From assembly GCF_014650175.1 (NCBI RefSeq), contig NZ_BMUL01000007.1, forward strand, positions 186,001-250,000: a stretch of 64,000 nucleotides of DNA, in the 5' to 3' direction. Both the position numbers and the translations under genes were made by a program. Of the stretch, positions 1 to 8,220 are shown one piece after another. The stretch is from Streptomyces termitum (GTDB taxonomy: Bacteria > Actinomycetota > Actinomycetes > Streptomycetales > Streptomycetaceae). The notes below the pieces were generated by a model, which was given only the letters and a program-made list of their open reading frames with translations, was not told where the DNA came from and ran no database searches. Positions within the stretch are counted from its first letter, which is position 1. Every line of letters starts with the position of its first letter.

Positions 1-284
1 GCCCGCCCCGCCGCCTCGTGCGCCTCGCGGCAGGTGCCGCAGCCGATCCACTCCTGGACCGCGAGCGACAGCTTCTCGCTGAGCGCGCGGGGGATCTTCA
101 CCCGCTTCATCGCCCGGGACAGGCTGAGGTATCCCTCGATCATCGCGGGGGAGTTGGCCATCGTGGAGACCATCTCGCCCGCCGAACCGTGCCGTTCGAC
201 GATGTCCGCGAGCAGTTCGCGGGCCCGGCCCTGGGCCAGGTCGGGGGTGAGCGCCGGCAGCCGGCGGGTGCTGGTCGTGGTCAT
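1..284 (-). CDS. AhpD-like / carboxymuconolactone decarboxylase family protein (3' end outside window)
   Basis: The reverse strand reads 94 codons from an ATG at 284 to the window edge, so the C-terminus is missing. The visible part ends in a CxxCxxxH motif (ICGTC-type: GCGTCREAH), the redox-active cysteine pair and histidine of the AhpD/CMD superfamily. Family members reduce peroxides or handle electrophiles, but the substrate cannot be told here. The start is preceded by GGAGGAAC, a good ribosome site. A CsoR/CstR-like inverted repeat lies 16 to 32 bases upstream, suggesting a copper- or persulfide-sensing repressor. Family is fairly certain; physiological role is open. Confidence 0.85.
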   Translation of the reverse strand, partial: MTTTSTRRLPALTPDLAQGRARELLADIVERHGSAGEMVSTMANSPAMIEGYLSLSRAMKRVKIPRALSEKLSLAVQEWIGCGTCREAHEAAGR

Positions 285-299
285 GCGTTCCTCCTCTGG

Positions 300-316
300 A
301 TACCCGTAGGGGGTAT
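300..316. promoter_or_regulatory. CsoR/CstR-like operator (TACCC-N5-GGGTA)
   Basis: ATACCC, five bases, GGGTAT is an inverted repeat just upstream of the AhpD-like gene (start 284, minus strand). G-tract repeats of this form are the known operators of the CsoR/RcnR/CstR (DUF156) family, which sense Cu(I) or persulfides. No such regulator gene is visible in the window, so the assignment rests on the motif only. Confidence 0.5.
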
Positions 317-407
317 AACGCGGAGGGGATGGAGATCGTTCCCAGCCCCGCGACCACCCGCTTCCGGGACGGTGATCGTCGCTCCTCGCCGCCCGCCGCC
401 CGCCGCC

Positions 408-551
408 CTCCCGGTCCGGTGGCCCTCGCGTTTCCCGGCCCGCCGCCCGCCGTCCGCCCGGTCCGGGGTGCCCCGCCGCTCCCGGCCCCGTGGCCACCGC
501 CCCTCCCGGCCCGCCGGCCGCCGCCGCCCGCCGTCGCCTCCCGGTCCGGTG
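408..551. repeat. Direct repeat of 14 bp in a low-complexity gap (285-582)
   Basis: The sequence CTCCCGGTCCGGTG occurs at 408-421 and again at 538-551. The whole gap is a GC-only stretch dominated by CCGCCCGCCG and CCCGGCCCG patterns. I see no gene in it. It must hold the promoter of the SSI-type gene at 583, but no clear -10/-35 pair stands out. Confidence 0.6.
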
Positions 552-582
552 ACCGCCGTCCGTCCGGCTCGTTGGCCCGGTC

Positions 583-1080
583 GTGAAGACACGTACCCTG
601 ACCGCCCTGGCGGCCGCCCTCCTGCTCGCCGCCCCCGCGCTCCCGGCCGCCGCCGACGCCGGGGGCACCGACCTCCCGGACGTCATCGCCGCCGTCCTCC
701 CGGCTCCCGCCGGACCCGTCCTCCCGGTCCCGGACGGCCCCGCCGCCACCCGGCTGACGCTCACGGTCGCCGCCCCCGGCCCCCGTACCACCGCCCTTCC
801 GGCGGACGGCCTTGCCCCCGCCGCCCCGGCGGGCCGGACCGTCAGCCTCCGCTGCGACCCGCCCGCCGGAGACCACCCCCGCGCCGCGGACGCCTGCGCC
901 GACCTGGACGCCTCCGGCGGCCGGGTCGACCGCGAGTCCACCGCCGCCTGCGTCCTCCTGTACGACCCCGTCGAGGTCCGCGCCGAGGGCGTCTGGCGCG
1001 GCCGGCCGGTCTCCTTCTCCCGTACGTACGGGAACGGCTGCGAGCTCGCCGCCCGCACCGGGGCCGTCTTCGCCTTCTGA
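583..1080 (+). CDS. Secreted subtilisin inhibitor-like (SSI family) protease inhibitor
   Basis: 165 residues from GTG. A signal peptide (K/R start, Ala/Leu core, AAADA end, about residues 1-26) is followed by a Pro/Ala-rich linker. The C-terminal ~100 residues align with Streptomyces SSI: the first cysteine pair lies in LRCDP and DACADL, the second in AACVLL and NGCEL, and the protein ends in the family hallmark AVFAF. By analogy with SSI (reactive bond after Met in CPMVYDP), the loop here is C-V-L-L-Y-D-P, so P1 is probably Leu, predicting subtilisin/chymotrypsin-type targets. It acts outside the cell against serine proteases. The extended linker before the inhibitor domain is longer than in classic SSI. 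Confidence 0.9.
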   Translation: MKTRTLTALAAALLLAAPALPAAADAGGTDLPDVIAAVLPAPAGPVLPVPDGPAATRLTLTVAAPGPRTTALPADGLAPAAPAGRTVSLRCDPPAGDHPRAADACADLDASGGRVDRESTAACVLLYDPVEVRAEGVWRGRPVSFSRTYGNGCELAARTGAVFAF

Positions 1081-1086
1081 TCCCGC

Positions 1087-1130
1087 CGCGGTGCGCCCGG
1101 CCGGCGGATCGGCCGATCGGACGCACCGCG
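1087..1130 (+). terminator. Probable terminator hairpin after the SSI-type gene
   Basis: CGCGGTGCG at 1087-1095 pairs with CGCACCGCG at 1122-1130, and an inner palindrome GATCGGCCGATC (1108-1119) strengthens the fold. It begins 7 bases after the stop codon. There is no U-tract, which is usual in Streptomyces. Confidence 0.55.
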
Positions 1131-1211
1131 CAAGCCCCCCGACGGCTCCTCGGATAGGGTGATTCGGTAGGTAATGCCCCTTCCGGGGCCTGGCCGAGGC
1201 GTAGGTCATCC

Positions 1212-3299
1212 GTGGACGCACAGCAGTCGTCGCCGAGCAGGGTCCCGCAGCCGCCCCGCGCGGTCGTCGGGGACGCGAGCGTGCTCCGCGAACTCCTGCC
1301 CATCGCCCTCTGGCGCGAGGACGCCGAGGGGCGGATCGTCGAGTGGTCGCTCGCCGCCCAGGACCTCCTCGGCCACCGGCCCGAGCACGTCCTCGGCCTG
1401 CCCGCCACCCCGCTCCTGGCCCCCGAGGGGAACCGGGAGCTCGCCGACGGCCTCACCCGCCGCGTCCAGGCCGGCGAGACCATCGTCGGCACCCTCCCGG
1501 TCCGCCACCGCGACGGCCACACCGTCCCCATGGAGATGTGGATCGTGCCCGCCGCCGACCCCGCCGGCCGGCCCGGCGCCATGCTCATCGCCGTGGAGAC
1601 CTCCGAGGTCCTGCGGATGCGCGAGAACCTCGCCGCCATGGAGAGCCTCTTCACCCAGTCGCCCATAGGGCTCGCCCTGCTCGGCCCCGACCTGCGCTTC
1701 CTGCGGGTCAACGACGCCCTGGCCCGGATGAACGGCGTCTCCGCCGCCGCCCACGTCGGCCGCCGGCTCACCGAGGTCGTCCCCGACGTCAACGCCGTCG
1801 TCCTGGAGTCCCTGATGCGGCAGGTCCTCGACTCCGGCACGCCCGTCGTCGACGCCCGCCGGGTCGGCCGGACCTCCGCCGACCCCGGCCGCGACCACAT
1901 CTGGTCCTGCTCCTACGCCCCCCTGATCGACCGCGGCACCCGCCCCGGCGCCCCCGGTCCCGCCGACCGCCCCCTCGGCCTCATCGCCTCCCTCGTCGAC
2001 ATCACCGAGGGCCAGGAGGCGCACATCGAGGTCGAGCGGGCCCGGCACCGCTTCGCCCTGCTCGCCGAGGCCGGCGCCCGCATCGGCACCACCCTCGACC
2101 TGCGGCAGACCGCCGAGGAGGTGGTCCGCTTCCTCGTCCCGCAGCTCTGCGACTCCGCCGACGTGCAGATGCTGGAATCCGTCCTGGAACCCGACGACCC
2201 CGCCGCCTCCTCCCAGGGACTGCTGCGCCGCATCGCCGCCGTCTTCCCCGACCCCCAGCCGCCGAGCCCGCTGCTCGCGCCCGGCCAGACCTTCCAGCTC
2301 CCCGCCGGTTCCGCGTACGAGCGCATCGTCCTCGACGGCCGGCCCACCTTCCTCGGCGACGAGGACATCCCGCTCCTCTTCCCCGGCCGGGCCGCCGCCT
2401 CCCTGCGCGCCTACCTGTCCACCCGCTTCGGCTCGGCCCGGACGGTGCCGCTCGTCGCCCGCGGCCAGGTCCTCGGCGCCGTCACCGTCACCCGGCTCAA
2501 GACCCGCGAACCCCTCGACGACCAGGACGCCGTGCTCATCGACGAGGTCGTCGCCCGCGCCGCCCTCAACATCGACAACGCCCGGCTCTACACCACCCAG
2601 CGGGCCGCCGCGCTCGCCCTCCAGCGCAGCCTCACCAACAGCGAACTGCCCGCCGTCACCGGCCTCGAACTCACCGGCCGCTACCTGCCCGCCAGCGCCC
2701 ACGACGTCGGCGGCGACTGGTTCGACGTCATCGCCCTGCCCGGCGACCGCACCGCGCTGGTCATCGGCGACGTGATGGGCCACGGCATCCACGCGGCGGC
2801 CGTCATGGGCCAGCTGCGCACCGCCGTGAGGACCCTGGCCCGCCACGACATCCCGCCCGCCGAGATGCTGCGCTCCCTCGACGCCGTCGTCTCCGACCTC
2901 GGCGAGGACACCATGGCGACCTGTCTGTACGCCGTCCGCTCCCCGTCCGCCGGAAGCTGGACCCTCGCCCGCGCCGGGCACCCGCCGCCCGCCGTCGTCA
3001 CCCCCGACGGGACGGTCTCCTTCCTCCAGGGATCGCCCGGCACCCCGCTCGGCACCGGCGCCCACGACTTCGTCGCGGAGGAACTCCCGCTCGGCCCGGG
3101 CGGGTTGCTCGTCCTCTACACGGACGGCCTGATCGAGGCGCGGGGCCGCGACCTCGACGAGGGCATGCGCCGCCTCGGCCTCGCGCTCGGCCGGGCCGAC
3201 GGACCGCTGGAGGAGGTCTGCGACGAGGTCTTGGCCCGGCTCCTGGTGGACCCGGCGCAGGACGACGTCGCCCTCGTCCTCGCCCGCGCGACCTCCTGA
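1212..3299 (+). CDS. PAS-PAS-GAF-PP2C (SpoIIE-type) serine phosphatase
   Basis: 695 residues from GTG. Order: PAS domain (about 20-115), second PAS (about 140-260), GAF (about 275-460), SpoIIE/PP2C phosphatase (about 480-690). The phosphatase core shows DVGGDWFDV, VIGDVMGHG, RAGHPPP, YTDGLIEARG and the final DDVALV, that is, the metal-binding aspartates of the family. Such proteins dephosphorylate anti-anti-sigma factors in partner-switching control of stress or developmental sigma factors, with PAS/GAF sensing a signal. No anti-anti-sigma gene is adjacent; an RsbW-like ATPase sits far away at 46398. A TAGGGT -10-like box at 1154-1159 would give a ~45-base leader. Function of the phosphatase domain is well supported; signal and partner are unknown. 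Confidence 0.93.
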   Translation: MDAQQSSPSRVPQPPRAVVGDASVLRELLPIALWREDAEGRIVEWSLAAQDLLGHRPEHVLGLPATPLLAPEGNRELADGLTRRVQAGETIVGTLPVRHRDGHTVPMEMWIVPAADPAGRPGAMLIAVETSEVLRMRENLAAMESLFTQSPIGLALLGPDLRFLRVNDALARMNGVSAAAHVGRRLTEVVPDVNAVVLESLMRQVLDSGTPVVDARRVGRTSADPGRDHIWSCSYAPLIDRGTRPGAPGPADRPLGLIASLVDITEGQEAHIEVERARHRFALLAEAGARIGTTLDLRQTAEEVVRFLVPQLCDSADVQMLESVLEPDDPAASSQGLLRRIAAVFPDPQPPSPLLAPGQTFQLPAGSAYERIVLDGRPTFLGDEDIPLLFPGRAAASLRAYLSTRFGSARTVPLVARGQVLGAVTVTRLKTREPLDDQDAVLIDEVVARAALNIDNARLYTTQRAAALALQRSLTNSELPAVTGLELTGRYLPASAHDVGGDWFDVIALPGDRTALVIGDVMGHGIHAAAVMGQLRTAVRTLARHDIPPAEMLRSLDAVVSDLGEDTMATCLYAVRSPSAGSWTLARAGHPPPAVVTPDGTVSFLQGSPGTPLGTGAHDFVAEELPLGPGGLLVLYTDGLIEARGRDLDEGMRRLGLALGRADGPLEEVCDEVLARLLVDPAQDDVALVLARATS

Positions 3300-3321
3300 G
3301 GCGCGGGGGCCGCCCGGCCCC

Positions 3322-3951
3322 TCAGGGCCGCGGGGCGCGGCGGAGCCCGTACAGGTCGCGCAGGAGGGCGATCTCGGCACCGTGGTGCAGGAGTTCCTGG
3401 TTCATCCACCACACGATCTCGACGAACGGCTCCTCCGGGTCGCCGCCGTGCGGATAGGAGCACAGCCCGACCGTGTCGAGGGCCGCGTCGTCGGCCGACA
3501 GCAGCGCCGCGCGCCACGCCTCCGCCGCCGCGTCGAAGTCGGCGACGGCCGTCGCCGCGTCCCCCGGCGTGCGGTGGTCGTCCCGGGTCAGGCTCCGGGT
3601 GCCGGTGGTGTGGTCGGCGCGCAGCACGAGCATCTCGGTGAGGTGGGAGAGCCGCCAGGCCAGGGTGGTGAACGGCGGCGGCACCGGGTGCGGATACGGG
3701 GCGGCGTCCCGGCCCCACGCCCCGGCCCCGGTGAGCAGCTCCGCGGCCGCTCCCGGCCCGTCGGCCCGCCGCCGCACCGACCAGCAGCCCGGCCCCGGCT
3801 CCCACAGGTACTCGTCGTCGGTCAGCGGGCCGACCGGCACGCCCGTGCCGTTGCCGCTGTGCGCCACCGGTCCGGCCAGCCGTTCCGACAGCCGCTGCCG
3901 GGCGAAGTCGAACTGGGCGAGGAGCGGGGCGAGGCGGGCGGGCGGCGTCAT
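3322..3951 (-). CDS. DinB-like (DinB_2) family protein
   Basis: 209 residues from the ATG at 3951, which has GGAG six bases upstream. Longer starts at 4005 (ATG) or 4011 (GTG) would add a Pro-rich tail and also have a purine-rich leader, so the N-terminus is uncertain. The sequence has the four-helix DinB look: an N-terminal helix (LLAQFDFARQRL), WEPGPGCWSVRR, a histidine in LSHLTEML and a C-terminal EIVWWMNQELLHHGAEI. The histidines are the expected metal ligands of the fold. Members include thiol-dependent transferases (mycothiol or bacillithiol), but many have no known reaction. Its 3' end faces the phosphatase gene 22 bases away. Confidence 0.82.
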   Translation of the reverse strand: MTPPARLAPLLAQFDFARQRLSERLAGPVAHSGNGTGVPVGPLTDDEYLWEPGPGCWSVRRRADGPGAAAELLTGAGAWGRDAAPYPHPVPPPFTTLAWRLSHLTEMLVLRADHTTGTRSLTRDDHRTPGDAATAVADFDAAAEAWRAALLSADDAALDTVGLCSYPHGGDPEEPFVEIVWWMNQELLHHGAEIALLRDLYGLRRAPRP

Positions 3952-4112
3952 GAACGGCTCCGGTACGGGAAGGGGAGGGGTGGGCGGACCGTCCGACCCT
4001 GCCATGAACACCCCTTCCCCGCACCCGGGTTACCTGTCCGCACCGCGAACCCCCGCTCCCGGTGCCGTAGTCGCCGTCACAGCAGGGGAACGTACGGACC
4101 CCGCCCGCCGGT

Positions 4113-4616
4113 TCACCGGTGCGCGGACCCGGCCCCCGGCCGCCGCTCCTCGCCCCGCGCCACCGACTCCACCAGCGGCAGCATCCGGTGCGCGACGCGC
4201 TCGCGCAGCGCGATCTCGGTACGGGTGCGGACCACGCCCGGGAGCTGGATGAGCCGCTGGATGACGTCCTCCAGGTGCCCCGCGTCCCGGGCGACCACCC
4301 GGGTCAGCAGGTCGCCGCCGCCGGTGATGGAGAACGCCTCGACGATCTCCGGCACCGAGGCCAGCGCGTCGCCGACCTCGTCGAGGTGGCCCTGGGTGAC
4401 CTCCACGTGCACGAAGGCCAGCACCGGGTGCCCGAGCGCGGCGGGGGAGAGGACCGGCCCGGTGCCGGTGATCACCCCGTCGCGTTCGAGCCGGTCGATG
4501 CGGGCCTGTACGGTTCCCCTGGCCACGCCCAGGATCCGCGCGTACTCCCGCACACTGGTGCGCGGCTGCTCGATCAGGAGCCGCAGGATGCGGGTGTCGA
4601 GTGCGTCCACCGCCAT
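4113..4616 (-). CDS. Lrp/AsnC family transcriptional regulator
   Basis: 167 residues from the ATG at 4616. The N-terminal winged HTH (about 4-60: LDTRILRLLIEQPRTSVREY, then GVARGTVQARIDRLERDGVI) is followed by an Lrp-type ligand/oligomer (RAM) domain from about residue 65 (HPVLAFVHVEV, GGGDLLTRVVARD). Lrp-family regulators respond to amino acids and form octamers. It is divergent from the HbpS-like gene at 4992 across 375 bases, so that gene or itself may be a target. Longer open reading in the same frame upstream is a GC artefact. Confidence 0.92.
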   Translation of the reverse strand: MAVDALDTRILRLLIEQPRTSVREYARILGVARGTVQARIDRLERDGVITGTGPVLSPAALGHPVLAFVHVEVTQGHLDEVGDALASVPEIVEAFSITGGGDLLTRVVARDAGHLEDVIQRLIQLPGVVRTRTEIALRERVAHRMLPLVESVARGEERRPGAGSAHR

Positions 4617-4991
4617 GGCGTGCCGGCCTCTCCGTGCCCGCCGGGGCGCGCCCGGCGTTGTTCGTCCGCCCGGCAGGGCGATCCGCCGGAACGGTCCCGA
4701 CTGTACCCAGCGCGGACGGCCCCTTCGCACCCGCCGTACCCGGCGCTGACCAGCGCGGACCGGCCCGCCGCCACGGAGCGCGACCCCCGTCCTCCCCGCG
4801 CGCCTACCCCGCTCCCGGACCGGTGGGGGTCGTCCGATCGGTTGACCCCGCGGTCCGCCGGGCGGGGCCGCACGTCCATCCGCCGGGCCGACCGGGCGGC
4901 CCCGGAGCCGGGCCCAGGATGGAGGCAGAACGAAGGAACCGCCCCCCTCCGCCGGACCGCACGGGTCCGCCTCGATCTCTCGGGAGTCGTC
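4617..4991. other. Divergent intergenic region between Lrp regulator and HbpS-like gene
   Basis: No gene seen. An 11-bp direct repeat CCAGCGCGGAC occurs at 4707-4717 and 4750-4760, 43 bases apart, which could be Lrp contacts on the same DNA face. A small hairpin CGGACC-GCACG-GGTCCG (4953-4969) lies 22 bases before the HbpS-like start and could be an operator or a leader structure. Both are weak. Confidence 0.35.
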
Positions 4992-5534
4992 ATGAAGAAG
5001 AAGCTCGTCCTCGGTGCCACCGTCGCGGCCGTCCTGACCGCCGGCACCTTCGGCGCCGTCTCCGCCTCCGCCTCCGCCCCGGCCGCCGCTCCGGCGGCGG
5101 TGGTGAAGGCCGACGCGAAGAACAAGAACACCTTCGACTCCACCCACCTGACGATCGAGGCGGCGACGAAGGCCGCTCAGGCGACGCTGGACGCGGCGAA
5201 GAAGGAGAACCAGCGCGTCTCCGTGGCGATCGTGGACCGCAACGGCAACACCATCCTCACGATGCGCGGCGACGGCGCGGGCCCGCAGTCCTACGAGGCC
5301 GCCGAGAAGAAGGCGTTCACCGCCGTCTCCTGGAACGCCCCCACCTCGGAGCTGGCCAAGCGCCTGACGAACGCTCCGACCCTGAAGGACATCCCCGGCA
5401 CCCTCTTCCTCGGCGGCGGCGCCCCGGTCACCGCCAAGGGCGCCCCGATCGCGGGCATCGGCGTCGCGGGCGCCCCCTCCGGCGACCTCGACGAGAAGTT
5501 CGCCCGGGCCGGCGTCGCCTCCCTCGCCAAGTAA
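4992..5534 (+). CDS. Secreted HbpS/GlcG-like haem-binding family protein
   Basis: 180 residues. A clear signal peptide (MKKK start, hydrophobic core, cleavage near ASASA/APAAA, about residue 27-35) precedes a GlcG/HbpS (DUF336) domain covering the rest: LTIEAATKAAQATLDAAKKENQ, VAIVDRNGN, the EAAEKKAFTAVSW helix and the Gly-rich GAPIAGIGVAG loop. Streptomyces HbpS is an extracellular haem-binding octamer that signals to the SenS/SenR two-component system under oxidative stress. No SenS/SenR genes are adjacent here, so this may be a stand-alone paralogue. Start chosen because MKKK begins a signal peptide. Confidence 0.87.
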   Translation: MKKKLVLGATVAAVLTAGTFGAVSASASAPAAAPAAVVKADAKNKNTFDSTHLTIEAATKAAQATLDAAKKENQRVSVAIVDRNGNTILTMRGDGAGPQSYEAAEKKAFTAVSWNAPTSELAKRLTNAPTLKDIPGTLFLGGGAPVTAKGAPIAGIGVAGAPSGDLDEKFARAGVASLAK

Positions 5535-5557
5535 CACCGGCGAGCGGCACCCCCACC

Positions 5558-5596
5558 CCGGTGGTGTCCGGTCACGCCCGGCCTGGACACCACCGG
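5558..5596 (+). terminator. Strong hairpin terminator after HbpS-like gene
   Basis: CCGGTGGTGTCC (5558-5569) pairs perfectly with GGACACCACCGG (5585-5596) over a 15-base loop, starting 23 bases after the stop. A second hairpin, CCGTACCGGGG (5599-5609) with CCCCGGTACGG (5633-5643), follows at once, so the region probably works as a tandem terminator. Confidence 0.7.
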
Positions 5597-5708
5597 ACCC
5601 GTACCGGGGGCGTACACCCCCGTCAGACGCGTCCCCGGTACGGCCCCCTTCCCCGGGGCCCCTCCCGCTTCCCCGCCTCCGTCCGCCTCCGACCCAGAGG
5701 AGACCGCC

Positions 5709-6344
5709 GTGACCACCGCACCCCGCCACCGGCTCCTCGCCGCCGCCCGCCGGGGCGACGCCGACGGGGTGCGCGCGGCGCTCGCCGACGGCGCCCGGAC
5801 CGAGGCCCGTGACGAGGAACTGCGCTCCCCGCTGCTGCTCGCCGTCCTCGGCGACCACGTCGAGACCGCCCGCGCGCTCGTCGCCGCCGGTGCCGACGTC
5901 AACGCCTGCGACGCCCGGCACGACACCCCGTGGCTGGTCACCGGCGTCACCGGCAGCGTCGCCATGGCGCGCGTCCTGCTCGCCGCCGACCCCGGCCCCG
6001 ACCCGGCGCTCACCAACCGCTTCGGCGGCACCAGCCTCATCCCCGCCGCCGAGCGCGGCCACGTCCCCTACGTGCGGGCCGTGCTGCGGGACACCGCCGT
6101 CGACGTCGACCACGTCAACGACCTCGGCTGGACCGCCCTCCTGGAGGCCGTCATCCTCGGCGACGGCGGCCCCGCCCACCAGAAGGTCGTCGCGCTGCTG
6201 CTCGCCGCCGGTGCCGACCCCCGCCTGGGCGACCCGTACGGCGCCACCGCCCTGGAACACGCCGAACGGCGCGGCCACACCGCGCTCGCCGCCCTGCTGC
6301 GCGGCGCCCCCGCGCTCCCGGCCCGCCGGACCGCCGTCGGCTGA
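5709..6344 (+). CDS. Ankyrin-repeat protein
   Basis: 211 residues from GTG with GAGGAG ten bases upstream. It consists almost wholly of ankyrin repeats: GDADGVRAALADGARTEARD, SPLLLAVLGDHVETARALVAAGADVN, TSLIPAAERGHVPYVRAVL, GWTALLEAVILGDG with LLLAAGADPRLGD, and TALEHAERRGHTALAALL. There is no signal peptide or membrane segment, so it is cytoplasmic and presumably protein-binding. Its partner is unknown. It stands alone between terminator-like hairpins. Confidence 0.88.
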   Translation: MTTAPRHRLLAAARRGDADGVRAALADGARTEARDEELRSPLLLAVLGDHVETARALVAAGADVNACDARHDTPWLVTGVTGSVAMARVLLAADPGPDPALTNRFGGTSLIPAAERGHVPYVRAVLRDTAVDVDHVNDLGWTALLEAVILGDGGPAHQKVVALLLAAGADPRLGDPYGATALEHAERRGHTALAALLRGAPALPARRTAVG

Positions 6345-6356
6345 CCGTGGTCCATC

Positions 6357-6372
6357 GGCCCGCGAACGGGCC
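6357..6372 (+). terminator. Short GC hairpin after ankyrin gene
   Basis: GGCCCG-CGAA-CGGGCC, 6-bp stem with a tetraloop, 12 bases after the stop. The rest of 6373-6602 holds no gene that I can support. Confidence 0.4.
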
Positions 6373-6602
6373 GGTCGAAACCGCCGGGACCGGGCCAATG
6401 GCACAGGCTTTCACGCACGATTTGAGCCAAGCGCCCGATCGGTGTTCTCCTGTGTGCATCCAGATGATTTCGGCGCCGCAGCGCCGGGACGGCGACGAGG
6501 CCCCCCGGACCGCGGCGCCTTCGTCGTGTCCGTGCGCGCCCCACCACCCCCGGGGCGGGCGCACGGCGGGCGAGCAGCGAGACAAGGGGGCGGCCGACCG
6601 CC

Positions 6603-8108
6603 GTGAAGAGGATGTTCGTGGCTCCGGACCCGGGGCTCCTCCGGCTGCGGACCGGACTGCGCGCGGTGCTCGGCATCGCGCTCGCGGTCGCGGTCGCGGA
6701 ACTGTCCGGCTTCTCCCTGACCGCGTCGATCACCGGAGGACTCGCGGCGCTGCTCGCCCTGTTCACCGTCACCGACGCCACCGTCCGGGGACAGGCCGTC
6801 ACCACCCTGCTGCTGCCGCTCGCCGGCTTCCCCGTGCTGGCCCTGGCCACCCTGCTGCACGGCCACCCGCTCGCCCGCGACGCCGCCTTCCTGCTGGTCG
6901 TCCTCGGCGGCGTCTACGCCCGGCGCTGGGGCCCGCGCGGCCACGCGCTCGGCATCTTCGCCTTCATGAACTTCTTCAGCACCCAGTTCCTGCACGCCGT
7001 CCCCGGCCAGCTCCCCGAGCTGTACGCGGCCGTCGGCATCGCCCTCGCGGCGGCCGGGACCGTGCGCTTCGCCCTGTGGCCGATCGAGCGGCGCACCCCG
7101 CCGCCCGCCGCGCCCGCCCCACTGCCCGGCACCGGTCTCGCCCGCATCACCACCCGGCAGGCCGTCCAGGCCACCGCCGCCTGCGCGCTGGCGCTCGGCA
7201 TCGGCCAGGTCCTCTCCGAGGACCGCTGGTACTGGGCCGTCGGCACCACCTGGTGGATCTTCGTGAACACCGTCTCCCGGGGCGAGACCCTGGTCCGCGG
7301 CTTCCGCCGCTTCCTCGGCACCCTCCTCGGCATCGCCGTCGGCATGCTCGTCGCGCTCCCGCTGCACGGCGCCCCGCTGCCCACCGCCGTCCTGGTCGCC
7401 GTCTGCGTCTTCGGGATCTTCTACACCGCGCCCCTCTCCTACAGCTGGATGATGCTCGCGGTGACCGTGATGGCCGGGCTGCTGTACGGGCTCCTCGGCG
7501 TCCTCGACCCGGCGCTCCTCGTGCTGCGCCTGGAGGAGACCGCCGTCGGCGCCCTCGCCGCCGTCCTCGCCGTGCTGCTGATCCTGCCGGTCACCACCCA
7601 CGCCGTGAACGACGCCTGGATCCAGCGCGCCCTGCGCGCGCTGCACGCCGCCACCGCCGCCTCCGAGCGGCGGCTGGCCGGCGACGGGGCCGCCGACCCG
7701 CGCCCGCACGTCGCCGAGCTCGACCTGGTCCTCGGCCGGGTCCGGCTCTCCCTCGCCCCGCTGGTCCACCCCCTCGCCCCCTTCCGCGGCCGCAAGGACC
7801 GGGCCCGCCGGGTCCTCGCCCTGCTCGACGAGTGCGCCGCCGAGGTGCGCGGCCTGGCGGCCGTCGCCGCCGACCCGGACGCCAGCCACGACGCCCGGCT
7901 CGCCGCCGCCTGCTGGCGGGTCGAGGCGGCCGTCGAGCGCCTCACCTCCTCCCGTACCCCCGAACCGGCCGTCCCGGCGGCCGCGCCCGAGGCCGTGCCG
8001 CACCCGGCCCCGGCGGCCCTCGGCCACGTCAGCGGCCTGGAACGGCTCCTCGCGGCCCTCGACGAACCCCTCCGCACCCCGCCCGGCTCCCTCCTGGTCC
8101 GCCCCTGA
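6603..8108 (+). CDS. FUSC-family (fusaric acid resistance-like) membrane transporter
   Basis: 501 residues from GTG. Two blocks of hydrophobic helices are visible: about residues 15-165 (LRAVLGIALAVAVAEL, GLAALLALFTVT, TLLLPLAGFPVLALATLL, FAFMNFFSTQF) and about 185-340 (QATAACALALGIGQVL, YWAVGTTWWIFVN, GTLLGIAVGMLVAL, LVAVCVFGIFY). A cytoplasmic C-terminal helical part of about 160 residues follows. This matches the FUSC_2/aromatic-acid-exporter (YccS/AaeB-like) layout. The family is thought to export aromatic acids with the proton gradient; the substrate here is unknown. No periplasmic adaptor gene is nearby, as expected in a Gram-positive. Confidence 0.85.
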   Translation: MKRMFVAPDPGLLRLRTGLRAVLGIALAVAVAELSGFSLTASITGGLAALLALFTVTDATVRGQAVTTLLLPLAGFPVLALATLLHGHPLARDAAFLLVVLGGVYARRWGPRGHALGIFAFMNFFSTQFLHAVPGQLPELYAAVGIALAAAGTVRFALWPIERRTPPPAAPAPLPGTGLARITTRQAVQATAACALALGIGQVLSEDRWYWAVGTTWWIFVNTVSRGETLVRGFRRFLGTLLGIAVGMLVALPLHGAPLPTAVLVAVCVFGIFYTAPLSYSWMMLAVTVMAGLLYGLLGVLDPALLVLRLEETAVGALAAVLAVLLILPVTTHAVNDAWIQRALRALHAATAASERRLAGDGAADPRPHVAELDLVLGRVRLSLAPLVHPLAPFRGRKDRARRVLALLDECAAEVRGLAAVAADPDASHDARLAAACWRVEAAVERLTSSRTPEPAVPAAAPEAVPHPAPAALGHVSGLERLLAALDEPLRTPPGSLLVRP

Positions 8109-8148
8109 CCGACACCGCGGCGCGCTCCCGCCCCACCTGATCGAACTT

Positions 8149-8158
8149 GGTCTAGACC
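8149..8158. promoter_or_regulatory. dre-like site (DasR-responsive element)
   Basis: GGTCTAGACC is a perfect palindrome and is the core of the DasR consensus (ACTGGTCTAGACCACT); the base before it is T, as in the consensus. It lies 63 bases before the lactonase start at 8221. DasR is the GntR-family repressor of N-acetylglucosamine genes in streptomycetes. The flanks match only partly. Confidence 0.65.
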
Positions 8159-8220
8159 GCCTGCTAACGTCGCCCCCGAGAAGGCCGGTCGCGGTGACCG
8201 GCCCGGGGGCGGGAGGCGCC

